From Prochlorococcus sp. AG-418-I20 (lineage in GTDB: Bacteria > Cyanobacteriota > Cyanobacteriia > PCC-6307 > Cyanobiaceae), in contig QCLZ01000002.1 of assembly GCA_003214175.1 (NCBI GenBank), forward strand, positions 158,605 through 222,604: a stretch of DNA of 64,000 bases. The letters run 5' to 3'. Below the pieces are notes generated by a model that saw nothing but the letters and a program-made list of their open reading frames with translations, did not search any database and had not been told where the DNA came from. The translations under genes and the position numbers were made by a program. Shown here piece by piece: positions 46,399 to 56,165 of the stretch (position 1 is its first letter; each line of letters begins with the position of its first letter).

Positions 46399-47508
46399 AT
46401 GAATAAAATAATTTATAAATGCAGAGTTTGTCATTCAAAAAATATTGCGAATATAACGATTCCTACAAAATTGATTTTTTTTCCTATTTATTTGACAAGG
46501 GATAGGCTTTTTTTAAATTTCTTTTGTAAAGATTGCGGAGCTTTAAGTCATTTTCCTAAGACTGAAGCTTCAAAAACAAAATATCGAGGTGGTTCCTACC
46601 GATCGAGAAATTTATCCACAAAAAACATACAACCAATCTCATTGCCTTGGTCTTCGATTACAAATAAAAGATCAAATCATATTTATAAATATTTAAAAAA
46701 CTATAAAAAAAATCTTGAAAATTTTGATTTAATCAAAAATAAGCCAATTACCTCAATTCTTGATTATGGGGGTTATAACGGATTCACCTCTTATGGTTTG
46801 GCAAGTCTTTTTAATTTAAATCTAGCTGATATTGTAGTAGCTGATTTAGATGAAAATGGACTCAATATTGCAAAATCTTTGGGAATGAAAATTATTGACT
46901 TAGGATTGCAAAAAATTGAGGATGTTGACTTGTCTAAAATAGATTGTTGTATCTTAGTACATGTTTTAGAACATGTTGAGGATCCACTTCAATTGATATC
47001 TAATTTAAATAAAATTTTACCTTTAAACTCCTTAATTTATATTGAAGTGCCAAATTTATACGGAGTCCCCCTTTGTGATCCAGCTCATCTCACTTCATTT
47101 AGTAGAGGATCACTAAAGAAGTTATTACATCGAGCGGGGGTTTCTAACATAGAGTCAGGTTTTTCTCATACTCCATCTGAAGCGAGATTATATGGGTATC
47201 CTTATTCTGGATATCAAGAAAATAATTATTTCTTGTGTCTAACTAATAAAAATAATGTCAAAATTAACTCCCCAAGTGCATTATTAAATTTTAAAAATCA
47301 AAGACTTCATAATGTATCGTCAATATTTTATTTTTTTTTAAAATTATTTATTGCAAATATAAAAGTTTCGCTGAGTGGAGTATTAAATTATTTGATCATA
47401 ATTTTGAATATATTGCCTAGGTTATGTTTATATTTTTTAAGGCTAATTTTATCGCCCCTCTCTTTCTTGTATTTTTTAATTATAAATTTAAAAAATTTTA
47501 TCAAATAG
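46399..47508 (+). CDS. SAM methyltransferase with zinc-ribbon N-terminus
   Basis: The 369-residue protein starts with CRVCHS and CKDCG (a Cys4 zinc-binding unit), followed by a SAM domain with ILDYGGYNGF, VVADLDENGL and HVLEHVEDPLQLISNLNKILP. The last 60 residues are hydrophobic, suggesting membrane attachment. This architecture is typical of methyltransferases of O-antigen and capsule clusters. Substrate unknown. Confidence 0.83.
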   Translation: MNKIIYKCRVCHSKNIANITIPTKLIFFPIYLTRDRLFLNFFCKDCGALSHFPKTEASKTKYRGGSYRSRNLSTKNIQPISLPWSSITNKRSNHIYKYLKNYKKNLENFDLIKNKPITSILDYGGYNGFTSYGLASLFNLNLADIVVADLDENGLNIAKSLGMKIIDLGLQKIEDVDLSKIDCCILVHVLEHVEDPLQLISNLNKILPLNSLIYIEVPNLYGVPLCDPAHLTSFSRGSLKKLLHRAGVSNIESGFSHTPSEARLYGYPYSGYQENNYFLCLTNKNNVKINSPSALLNFKNQRLHNVSSIFYFFLKLFIANIKVSLSGVLNYLIIILNILPRLCLYFLRLILSPLSFLYFLIINLKNFIK

Positions 47509-47644
47509 GATAATAATTTTTAATTTTTCAAATAATTACAAAAAATATATGGAATTAATTTTAAATATTTAGAAAAGAAATTTTAGTTTTATCAATTTTG
47601 ATTTATATTGAATATGTAAATAAAAATAGATTTACTTTATAAAT

Positions 47645-48562
47645 ATGTCTTTAGATTTTGAGAAATTAAATCTATACATAAGTCAAAAAGAAGTTGAGTG
47701 GCAATATTTTCCTTACCCTCATGCAATTATTGATGATTTCTTGCCTGAAGATATTTTTAATAGTATTTCTTCTATTGAACTTTCTTCAAGAGATGATTTG
47801 CGAAGATCTAATACCTCTGGTCTTGAATTAAATAAAAAAGAATTTGGGATAAAGGGTAAATCGTCATTATTTAGATTACCTATTGAAATTATGGGACATG
47901 GAGATGGTAAAAATCTATTTAGCAAATTTATTGATCCTGCCAAGATTATTACCCTTGCTTCTTTTAGAGACTTTGGAAATTACTACCCCTATCACAGCAG
48001 TACTAAAAATGGATTACTTGGATCACATATTGATCATTCATGCCTAAAGGAAAATATACATTTTGCAAATAGTATTTTCTATGTACATAAAACTTGGGAA
48101 AAAGAGTGGGGTGGTGAAACAATCCTTTTTTCAGAGAATGGATTAAAACCTAGAGTTTATATAGAGCCAAAGCCTAATAGAATAATTCTTTTTATTCATT
48201 CAAATTCGAGTTTTCATGGCGTAAATAAAATTTTGTGTCCAGACAATATAAAAAGAAATACCTACTATATGGATTATTATTTGAAGTTGTCTGATATTAA
48301 ACTTTTAACAAAAAATGTATATAAAGAAAGCTCCTTTTCTCATAAATTAAGATATACCTTCCATGAAACTACATTCATACCTTTTTTCCCTTTAGGAATA
48401 AATTCTAGGATTAGTTTCAATTTTAAGAGAATCTTTCCATATCTCTTTAGTTACATACTTTATTTATTTTTTAAATTTATTCCCCTAAAAATAAATGTTT
48501 CAATCAAATTATATAAATTAATTAATTATCTCAAAAAGCCTTTTCGAAAAGTTGTTTTTTAG
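47645..48562 (+). CDS. 2-oxoglutarate/Fe(II)-dependent oxygenase, second copy
   Basis: The 305-residue protein has YPHAIIDDFLPEDIF near the start, iron ligands in GSHIDHS (His127, Asp129), WGGETILFSENG, the distal histidine in SSFHGVN and a basic residue in RNTYYMDYYL. It is distantly related to the oxygenase at 45486, but the two are clearly different sequences. It is directly upstream of galE (two bases between). Confidence 0.83.
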   Translation: MSLDFEKLNLYISQKEVEWQYFPYPHAIIDDFLPEDIFNSISSIELSSRDDLRRSNTSGLELNKKEFGIKGKSSLFRLPIEIMGHGDGKNLFSKFIDPAKIITLASFRDFGNYYPYHSSTKNGLLGSHIDHSCLKENIHFANSIFYVHKTWEKEWGGETILFSENGLKPRVYIEPKPNRIILFIHSNSSFHGVNKILCPDNIKRNTYYMDYYLKLSDIKLLTKNVYKESSFSHKLRYTFHETTFIPFFPLGINSRISFNFKRIFPYLFSYILYLFFKFIPLKINVSIKLYKLINYLKKPFRKVVF

Positions 48563-48564
48563 CA

Positions 48565-49620
48565 ATGAATAATGTTCTTTTAACAGGTGGAACTGGATAT
48601 ATAGGTAGTCATACCTGCTTGATTTTATTAAAGCAGGGGTTCAAAGTTATAGTTTTGGATTCATGTATTAGTAGCTCATCAAAATCTCTAGAAGGTGTAA
48701 AGAAAGTTTTTGGTAAAGACTGGGATTCTTTTTCAGATAAGCTCCAATTTATAAAGGGTGATATAAATAATTTTGGTCTTTTGAAGCAATTATTTCAAGA
48801 GAACATATTACTTGGAGAGCCTATTGATGGAGTTATTCATTTTGCAGGTCTCAAATCTGTAAAAGATTCAATAATAAAACCAATCGAATATTGGGAATCC
48901 AATGTTATGGGTACTATTAATTTGATAAAAGTTATGAATTTATTTTCATGTTATAAAATTATTTTTAGCAGTAGTGCCACAATTTATGGAATAAATAAGG
49001 GGGAGAAAATAAAAGAAACTAGTGATATATCTCCTGTGAATCCATATGGAAGTACAAAGGCTACCGTTGAAAGGCTTTTGCAAGATACATATCTTAGCGA
49101 TAAATCCAAGTGGAGCATTATGAAGTTACGGTACTTTAATCCCATCGGTGCCCATGCCTCAGGATTAATCGGAGAAAGTCCCTTACAAAGTCCTAATAAT
49201 ATATTCCCTTTACTTATGGATGTAGCTGCAGGAAGAAAAAAAGAATTAAAAATTTTTGGAAATGATTGGGATACATTTGATGGTACATGTATTAGAGACT
49301 ATGTACATGTAATGGATTTAGCAGAAGCACATGTGAAGTCTTTTGAATACCTTTTTTCTACTGAGCCAGCATGTATAAGCATAAATATTGGTACTGGGAA
49401 AGGTACAAGTGTTTTGGAGTTGATTAATGTATTTAAGAAAGTTAATTTGGTAGATATTAAATTCTCTTTTACTTCTAGAAGAAAAGGAGACTTGTCTTGT
49501 GTTGTAGCTGATAACTCAAAAGCTAAAGAAGTATTAGGTTGGAATCCTACTAGAAACTTGTCAGATATGTGCAGAGATGGATGGAAATGGAAAAAATCTA
49601 ATCCTTATGGTTATAAATAA
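48565..49620 (+). CDS. galE: UDP-glucose 4-epimerase
   Basis: GalE interconverts UDP-glucose and UDP-galactose. The 351-residue protein has GGTGYIGSHTCLIL, VVLDSC-like VIVLDSCIS, DGVIHFAGLKSVKDSI, the catalytic SSSATIYG and NPYGSTKATVER, LRYFNPIGAHASGLIGE and GTCIRDYVHVMDLAEAH. It provides UDP-galactose for glycan synthesis. The gene sits at the boundary between the oxygenase block and the NeuB-like block. Confidence 0.94.
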   Translation: MNNVLLTGGTGYIGSHTCLILLKQGFKVIVLDSCISSSSKSLEGVKKVFGKDWDSFSDKLQFIKGDINNFGLLKQLFQENILLGEPIDGVIHFAGLKSVKDSIIKPIEYWESNVMGTINLIKVMNLFSCYKIIFSSSATIYGINKGEKIKETSDISPVNPYGSTKATVERLLQDTYLSDKSKWSIMKLRYFNPIGAHASGLIGESPLQSPNNIFPLLMDVAAGRKKELKIFGNDWDTFDGTCIRDYVHVMDLAEAHVKSFEYLFSTEPACISINIGTGKGTSVLELINVFKKVNLVDIKFSFTSRRKGDLSCVVADNSKAKEVLGWNPTRNLSDMCRDGWKWKKSNPYGYK

Positions 49621-49690
49621 TTTCGAAAAGAAATAAATTAAGAAAAAAAGCAGCTTTTTGTCTTAATCTGTTACATATTTAGAGTTATTT

Positions 49691-50494
49691 ATGACTGAAT
49701 TAATTGCTGAAATTGGCTGGAATCATATGGGAGATATGAAGTTAGCGGAAGAAATGATTAATAAAGCATCTTCATCTGGAGCACATTATGCAAAGTTTCA
49801 AACTTGGTCCGTGGATAGATTAAAGAGCGGTGAATGGGATCATGATGGACGTAGACAAATTTATGAAAAAGCACAACTTTCATATGAGAATCATGAACTT
49901 TTAATTGAATTATGCAAAAAACATGAAATTAATTTTCTTAGCTCTTGCTTTTCTATAGAGGATGCATCTTTACTAAAAAATCTTGGTCAAAAAAAAATAA
50001 AAATTCCTAGTTTTGAGATTAGAAATGCAAATTTAATAAAATTTTGTTTAAGAGAATTTGAACATGTATTTATATCCACTGGTACTGCAAATACTAAAGA
50101 CATAGATGATTTACATAAGTTAGTAGATGGAAAGTCAACTACAGTAATGCATTGTGTCTCAAGCTATCCATGTAATTATGAAAATGCAAATTTGCCAAGA
50201 ATTTCAAAATTATCAAAAATCTTTAATGATGTTGGCTATAGTGACCACATTGAGGGTTTAGATGCTGCAATTGCATCATTGGAATTCTCTCCTTCTTATA
50301 TAGAAAAGCACTTCACTATTGATAATAATTTACCAGGAAGAGATAACAAATTTGCAATATTACCTGAACAGCTACTTTTTTTAACCAAATATATTAAGAA
50401 TAAAGAATTATTAATGATAGATCATGGTTTGAATTATCAATCATGTGAAGAAACTTCTAGAAGAGATTATCAAGGCCGTTTCGCTAAAGTATGA
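49691..50494 (+). CDS. NeuB-like synthase lacking the SAF domain
   Basis: The 267-residue protein matches the barrel domain of N-acetylneuraminate synthase: LIAEIGWNHMGDMKLAEEMI, AKFQTW, NFLSSCFSIEDASLL, KIPSFEIRNANLIK, ISTGTA, MHCVSSYPC, VGYSDHI and YIEKHFTID. It ends soon after the barrel, without the C-terminal antifreeze-like (SAF) domain that closes the active site in the second copy at 60839. It may condense phosphoenolpyruvate with a sugar, or act as a partner. Confidence 0.8.
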   Translation: MTELIAEIGWNHMGDMKLAEEMINKASSSGAHYAKFQTWSVDRLKSGEWDHDGRRQIYEKAQLSYENHELLIELCKKHEINFLSSCFSIEDASLLKNLGQKKIKIPSFEIRNANLIKFCLREFEHVFISTGTANTKDIDDLHKLVDGKSTTVMHCVSSYPCNYENANLPRISKLSKIFNDVGYSDHIEGLDAAIASLEFSPSYIEKHFTIDNNLPGRDNKFAILPEQLLFLTKYIKNKELLMIDHGLNYQSCEETSRRDYQGRFAKV

Positions 50495-50526
50495 TTTTAT
50501 AATATTAAGCAATTAAATTTTAAATA

Positions 50527-51690
50527 ATGAAGTTAATTTCATTTTTAATATTTAAAAAGCATAAAAAGGATATTCTTCTTTGGGATAGTATTAGCGAAAA
50601 AATAATTAATAACGCATTCGGTCAATATAGTTTTATCTCAATAGATACAAGGCACATTATTAATATTGCACCTTTTTATTTATTAAAGTCTTTAAAGATT
50701 TTTCTGAAAAATTATAAAAATATATATTCTTGCTCACTAGGTAGTACTAGAGGAGTTCTTTATATAATGAATCCAAAAATATTAAATTTTTTAAAAAGGA
50801 TTAAATATTCAATTGAATGCATAACTGGTTTATCTGTAATACTTTATTACAATCCAAGATTGATTATTAGTAATACTGATAATTCAGTATGTTTAGAATT
50901 TATTGATGCAATCATTAGTGATTCAATTCCATTAATCACAATTCAAAATGGGAACAGATGGCATAGTGAATCCTTAAAAAATATTAAATATATGGAACAT
51001 CTTTTTAGGCCGAAAGGATACCATTCATGTTTTGCCGCTCTTAGTAGATGCGATATTGATATGTATCGAAATAGCGGTTGGGAATGTGAAGATTATGAAG
51101 TTGTAGGAAGTCTAAATACTGATACAAACCTTAAGACGGTTTGTAAAGAAAAAGTTTTTGATATTTGTATAGTCGCTGAATCTATAAATAAAAGAAAAAG
51201 TACATTAGAACTTTCTAGATTATTAAGAAGTTTCTTAAAAAATAAATCATTGAAAGTTTGTGTCGCTTTGAAAAGATCTCCATCAAATAAGGATTTTGCT
51301 GAATATTATCAAGAACTCAATTATTTATTTGGAGACTTTGCTTTTTTAATTCCAAATAACTCAAGTAATGTAGGTTTAATGTTTTCATCGGAAGTTGTTA
51401 TTGGAATTATTTCTACATCATTAAGGGATGTTTTTTCGCTAGGCAAAAAGATTTATCCAATAAATTTTGGTCCTTTAGAGTTAAATTCATACATGAATTT
51501 TTTAAACATTAATTTAAAACCTTCACAAGAAGAATTTAACAATCAATTAGAAGAATTGCTTAAGATGTCAAATAAATCATATTTTTCAAAATACGAACAT
51601 ATTTTTAAATATTTAGGGAGTTTCCCTCAAGATGTTCGTCCAACAGAGAGATTAAGTACCTTAATAGAAAGAAAAATAAAAAATTTTTAG
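50527..51690 (+). CDS. Putative GT-B-like glycosyltransferase
   Basis: This 387-residue protein has no confident family. A middle section (PLITIQNGNRWHS, YHSCFAALSRCDIDMYRNSGWECEDYEVVGSLNTD) and a later one (FDICIVAESINKRKS, VGLMFSSEVVIGIISTSLRDVFSLGKKIYPINF) resemble the surface-carbohydrate proteins that have a GT-B-like layout. The island context supports a transferase, but acceptor and donor are unknown. Two adjacent gaps are short, so it is part of the operon. Confidence 0.5.
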   Translation: MKLISFLIFKKHKKDILLWDSISEKIINNAFGQYSFISIDTRHIINIAPFYLLKSLKIFLKNYKNIYSCSLGSTRGVLYIMNPKILNFLKRIKYSIECITGLSVILYYNPRLIISNTDNSVCLEFIDAIISDSIPLITIQNGNRWHSESLKNIKYMEHLFRPKGYHSCFAALSRCDIDMYRNSGWECEDYEVVGSLNTDTNLKTVCKEKVFDICIVAESINKRKSTLELSRLLRSFLKNKSLKVCVALKRSPSNKDFAEYYQELNYLFGDFAFLIPNNSSNVGLMFSSEVVIGIISTSLRDVFSLGKKIYPINFGPLELNSYMNFLNINLKPSQEEFNNQLEELLKMSNKSYFSKYEHIFKYLGSFPQDVRPTERLSTLIERKIKNF

Positions 51691-51757
51691 ATATTAATTT
51701 CTGTTGTTGTTTTTTTTATGGAGATGATAAAATTTTAAAGATTATTATAGTTTTCTT

Positions 51758-52735
51758 ATGCAACATAAAAATAATCCAAAAGATTTAAAAGATAATAATT
51801 ATCAAGTCGATGATGATGTTGCTAAGCATTATGATGCATCTGCTGAAAGTTATCATCTCCAGTATGAGAGAAATCTGCTTTCAGATCTATCGAGGGAATA
51901 TCCCGCTAATTATTTTAGATTGCACCAATTAATTAATTCATTTTTAGAAAATAATATAAAACATGTTGTTGAAATAGGAGTAGGAGAAGGTACACCTCTG
52001 GTTACTCTTGCCAAAGCAGGAATGGATGTTTATGGTTGTGACATAAGTAGGAATATGGTTGAAAAAACTAAATTAAATTTCAGAAAAAATAATTTAGATG
52101 AAAGTAGAATTATTTGGGCTGATGTGCAAGATCCGATTACTTATTCCCCTTTACTTGAAGGCGGAAGGTTTGAAGGTCTACTTGCAATGGGAGTAATGCC
52201 TCATGTTAGAAATGAAAAATTTGTTTTGAACAATATGAAAAATATAGTAAAGCCTGGTGGCAAAGTATTTATTGAATTTAGAAATAAATTGTTTTCAATG
52301 TTTACTTTTAATAGACATACGTATGAATTTATTATGGATGATCTTTTAAAAAATGTAAGTTCAAAACTAAAAAATCATGTTTCGAAAGATTTGTTAAAAA
52401 GATTGGAAATGGATAAACCCACACCCCGTTTAAAAGGAGAGAGCGGTAATTTATCTGATGGTTTTGAAAATGAAGAATGTATTGGATATGATGCTATTTT
52501 ATCTAAATTCCATAACCCTTTTGAGATAGAAAAGCTTTTCAGGGTTAATCAATTTACAAATATAAAATTACTCTGGTATCACTATCATCCTGCTATGCCA
52601 TATCTAGAATCAGAAGATAATGCTTTGTTTAGAGATGAAGGATTAAAGCTCGAACATGAAGATTCTAATTGGAGAGGTCTATTTCTATGCTCAGCTTTTG
52701 TTGTTGAAGCAAATGCACCAAATTTTAAAGATTAA
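51758..52735 (+). CDS. Class I SAM-dependent methyltransferase
   Basis: The 325-residue protein has motif I VVEIGVGEGTPLVTL, VYGCDISRNMVEKTK, ADVQDP, EGLLAMGVMPHV and IVKPGGKVFIEFRN. It resembles glycan-cluster methyltransferases. The last 120 residues are not recognised. It lies 11 bases upstream of the DUF4910 gene, suggesting joint expression. Confidence 0.83.
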   Translation: MQHKNNPKDLKDNNYQVDDDVAKHYDASAESYHLQYERNLLSDLSREYPANYFRLHQLINSFLENNIKHVVEIGVGEGTPLVTLAKAGMDVYGCDISRNMVEKTKLNFRKNNLDESRIIWADVQDPITYSPLLEGGRFEGLLAMGVMPHVRNEKFVLNNMKNIVKPGGKVFIEFRNKLFSMFTFNRHTYEFIMDDLLKNVSSKLKNHVSKDLLKRLEMDKPTPRLKGESGNLSDGFENEECIGYDAILSKFHNPFEIEKLFRVNQFTNIKLLWYHYHPAMPYLESEDNALFRDEGLKLEHEDSNWRGLFLCSAFVVEANAPNFKD

Positions 52736-52746
52736 TTTGCATTTTT

Positions 52747-54033
52747 ATGAACATTGATGGTCAAGTACTGCATCGATTTGCAAAAAGTTTATGGGGGCTT
52801 AACAGAAGTATTACTGGCGATGGTGTAAGAAAAACTTTAAAAGAAATAAAAGCAGTAATTCCAAATTTAGAAATTCATGAAGTACCAAGTGGAACAAAAG
52901 TTTTTGACTGGACTGTTCCAAAAGAATGGCATGTTAAAGAAGCATATATAATTGATCCAGATGGGAAAAAGATCTGTGATTTTAAAGAGAATAATCTACA
53001 TCTTGTTGGTTATAGTCATTCGGTAAATAAATCTGTTCCACTTCAGGAACTCCAATATAATTTGCATTCTTTGCCTAATCAACCTAACGCTATCCCTTAC
53101 GTTACTTCTTATTACAGTAAGAATTGGGGATTCTGCATTTCTCATCAACAAAGAGAAAAATTAAAGCAAGGAAATTATAAAGTTTTTATTGATTCAGAGT
53201 TGTTTGATGGAAATTTAACTTATGGTGAATTAATCATTGAAGGTGAATCAAAAAAGGAAATTTTTATTTCTTCTTATATTTGTCATCCCTCAATGGCAAA
53301 TAATGAATTATCAGGCCCTGTTGTCAGTACTCATATTGCTAAAAACATTTTACTGAAAAAAAATATTTACTATACGTATAGATTTGTTTTTATTCCAGAG
53401 ACTATAGGTTCCATAACCTACTTAAGTAAGAATTTAGAAATATTAAAGAAAAATATATTTGCAGGTTTTAATTTGACTTGTATAGGTGATGAAAGAAATT
53501 ATTCTTATCTCCCTTCTCGAATGGGTAATTCAATAAGTGATCAGGTTATAAAACATGTTTTATCTTTTGTAGATCCGAACTATAAGTCATTTGATTGGAG
53601 CGAGCGAGGCAGTGATGAGAGACAATATTGTGCCCCAGGTATTGATCTCCCCGTAGCTTCAATAATGAGAACTAAATATGGCGAATACCCTGAATACCAT
53701 ACCTCTTTAGATAATCTTGATAATGTAGTCACACCGGATGGTTTATTTGGGGGATTTAAAGTGGTTGATAAATGTCTTAATCTTTTAGAAAATAATGGTT
53801 ATCCAATTACGAAAGTCTTATGTGAACCTCAGTTAGGTAAAAGGGGATTGTATCCAAATTTATCAGCAAAAAAGGACTATCAAAAAACAAATTTAATTAT
53901 GGATTTCTTAACTTGGTCTGATGGTAAGAAATCTATTCTAGAAATAAGTGATTATTTAAATCAACCAATGTGGAAAATATTAGAAATAGTAAAAATATTA
54001 GAGGAATCAGAACTTATAGAGATTAAAAAATAA
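52747..54033 (+). CDS. DUF4910 (M28-like) domain protein
   Basis: The 428-residue protein has the features of DUF4910/DUF2172 proteins: LWGLNRSITGDGVRKTL, VFDWTVPKEWHVKEAYI, ISSYICHPSMANNELSGP (a zinc-peptidase-like site), FIPETIGSITYLS, GSDERQYCAPGIDLP and YPEYHTSLDN; it ends in a winged-helix-like part. Such proteins are frequent in O-antigen and nonulosonic-acid clusters; the fold suggests an amidohydrolase or deacetylase, but no activity is proven. Confidence 0.82.
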   Translation: MNIDGQVLHRFAKSLWGLNRSITGDGVRKTLKEIKAVIPNLEIHEVPSGTKVFDWTVPKEWHVKEAYIIDPDGKKICDFKENNLHLVGYSHSVNKSVPLQELQYNLHSLPNQPNAIPYVTSYYSKNWGFCISHQQREKLKQGNYKVFIDSELFDGNLTYGELIIEGESKKEIFISSYICHPSMANNELSGPVVSTHIAKNILLKKNIYYTYRFVFIPETIGSITYLSKNLEILKKNIFAGFNLTCIGDERNYSYLPSRMGNSISDQVIKHVLSFVDPNYKSFDWSERGSDERQYCAPGIDLPVASIMRTKYGEYPEYHTSLDNLDNVVTPDGLFGGFKVVDKCLNLLENNGYPITKVLCEPQLGKRGLYPNLSAKKDYQKTNLIMDFLTWSDGKKSILEISDYLNQPMWKILEIVKILEESELIEIKK

Positions 54034-54047
54034 TTATATATTTCTGA

Positions 54048-55013
54048 TTAGAATTTCCTAATCAATGAATTTATATTTGTTCCATTTTCTATGAGATCCC
54101 AACAGGTTTTAATGGTCATAAAAGCATCTTTGAATGAGCAGCTATTACAATCTTTTTTTTCTACAAATAATTTAAAATTTTTATACATTGAATTGAATCC
54201 AGGCTTCAATTTACAATCTTCTAAATAATAATTCTGTAAATGAGGGATATATTTGCGGATGGGTTCTTTTTTTGTGGGCTCAATAATATCCATACCATTG
54301 TATATAGATAACTTTTCAATAGGTTTAAGTTCAAAAACACTCTTATTAGAATTTACAGTTATTGAAAAATTTGCAGGTACTTGACTATGCGCATTTATTA
54401 ATATATCCCATTTTTCATTTCTACATAATGCTGAGAAAGAGAATAGATCATTATTTGCGGGATCTATTTTTTTTACGTTGCCAATTATTTTAAAGTCTCC
54501 TACTAAATACCTAAGAGTATCTATCATGTGACAACCATTATTTATAAATTGTTTAATTCCATAATCACTTTCAGGCATATTTAAAAAAATAGTCCCTCCT
54601 CCGGAATTAAGACATAACTCTTTTAGCTTGTTTGTGGTTTCATAAAATCTTCTATTATAACCAACAAATACATTTTTAATATTTCTATGGTTTAAAAATC
54701 TATTTAAAGTATTTGGATTTGATGAAATAGGTTTTTCTACAAAAATTGGCTTATTAGTTTCTAATGCTTTTTCTAGGACATTAATAGTAGCTTTAATGTC
54801 TAGACAAATTGCAAAAGCATCAAGATCTCTAGATAAAACTTCCTCCCAACCTCCTTTACAGTATTTCTCTTGAATTTTGTGTTGTGATGCAAAAATTTCG
54901 CAGCGACTTGAATTTTTTCTTGATCCAATTGCCTCTATTTTAAAATCATTATTTTTAATAGCAGGAATATGGAAATTACTAATTGGGCCTGAACCTATGT
55001 ATCCGATGTTCAT
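54048..55013 (-). CDS. Gfo/Idh/MocA family oxidoreductase (first copy)
   Basis: The 321-residue NAD(P)-dependent protein has IGYIGSGPISNFHIPAI, FVEKPISSNP (the family EKP motif), FVGYNRRFYE and a substrate-side GCHMIDTLRYLVGD. It probably oxidises or reduces a sugar. It overlaps the following gene (second copy) by one base and both run against the operon direction of their neighbours. Confidence 0.87.
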   Translation of the reverse strand: MNIGYIGSGPISNFHIPAIKNNDFKIEAIGSRKNSSRCEIFASQHKIQEKYCKGGWEEVLSRDLDAFAICLDIKATINVLEKALETNKPIFVEKPISSNPNTLNRFLNHRNIKNVFVGYNRRFYETTNKLKELCLNSGGGTIFLNMPESDYGIKQFINNGCHMIDTLRYLVGDFKIIGNVKKIDPANNDLFSFSALCRNEKWDILINAHSQVPANFSITVNSNKSVFELKPIEKLSIYNGMDIIEPTKKEPIRKYIPHLQNYYLEDCKLKPGFNSMYKNFKLFVEKKDCNSCSFKDAFMTIKTCWDLIENGTNINSLIRKF

Positions 55014-56011
55014 TAACTTATTAGGATTCCGTTGTCTTTAATTTTATCAAACTTCACTTTGTGCATCGATAAATGACTGTCTATTGCCCCTAAAACCATC
55101 AATAGTGAAGTTTCTGCATGATCAATACTTACTGTTGGATTAGTGCCATTAAACAAGTTTTCTAAAATTAAGTCAATCGTCGATATATCCTCATAATTGA
55201 TATCTGATACAAACTCTAGATCGCCATATCTAGTAATTTTTTCACCAAATTTCAGAATATCTTCTTCTTTCCTTTTGAAACATCTAATTTTAAAATCAGT
55301 ATTGATTTCAATAATTGCATGCCTATAAACAATTTCCGTTCTAAAAGCTTGGCTATTATTATTGGAAAAAGAAACGTGAATAAAAGTACCGTTTTTCATT
55401 CTATATGATGCCATTCCGCCAATATTGACCAAGTCGATACTTCTTGGATTTATGTAATCTAATTCAAGATCACCTGTAATTTCTTGGGGAATAGATTGAA
55501 GAATTGAGCATGCTAAATCTAAAAAATGAGTTCCATTCGTACTTAAGCAAACAGATCCACCCATTAACCTGATGCCAACAGGATTTCCCAAATTAAACTT
55601 TAGTTCACTTTCTTTTAAAATTTTTAAAATATTTGTATAGTTCCAATGATGATGTACTGTCACAAAAATATTTTCTTCATTACATCTTTTTTTTAGATAG
55701 ATCAATTCATCTATTCTATTTGATACAGGTTTTTCGATTATTAATCTCTTGCATCCCAAATCTATAAGTTCATGAGCGGTTTTGACGTGATCTGGCCCCC
55801 AGTTTGCTACTATTCCATGAGAAATCAGTCCACTTTCAGAGTTTATTTGTGAAACTGATTTAAAACAATTAAATCCCTCTTTAGTTAAAGAATCTATTAA
55901 TGAAATATTTTTGTCAACGATAATTAAATTATTATATGAGTTTATAAATTTTAATAAACTTTTTTTATATCTTGAACCAATTGACCCATGTCCTACTAAA
56001 ACTACATTCAT
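55013..56011 (-). CDS. Gfo/Idh/MocA family oxidoreductase (second copy)
   Basis: The 332-residue protein begins VVLVGHGSIGSRYKKSL, has IEKPVSNRID (EKP motif), the TVHHHWNYTN element and GTHFLDLACSIL. It is distinct from the copy at 54048 and is transcribed first on the minus strand. Substrate unknown; the family includes PtmF-like enzymes of nonulosonic acid synthesis. Divergent from the GT2 gene with a 154-base gap. Confidence 0.86.
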   Translation of the reverse strand: MNVVLVGHGSIGSRYKKSLLKFINSYNNLIIVDKNISLIDSLTKEGFNCFKSVSQINSESGLISHGIVANWGPDHVKTAHELIDLGCKRLIIEKPVSNRIDELIYLKKRCNEENIFVTVHHHWNYTNILKILKESELKFNLGNPVGIRLMGGSVCLSTNGTHFLDLACSILQSIPQEITGDLELDYINPRSIDLVNIGGMASYRMKNGTFIHVSFSNNNSQAFRTEIVYRHAIIEINTDFKIRCFKRKEEDILKFGEKITRYGDLEFVSDINYEDISTIDLILENLFNGTNPTVSIDHAETSLLMVLGAIDSHLSMHKVKFDKIKDNGILIS

Positions 56012-56165
56012 ACCATATAAAAACTTTAAATAAAACCCTAATGTAGAACATAGCCAAAAACTAGTTTACTTTAATTAATTTAAAATTATTAAATAATTAA
56101 ATCTAAATACTTAGATTACTGAAAATTTATTGGAATGGAAAATGATATAATTTAAGAAAAAAGAA

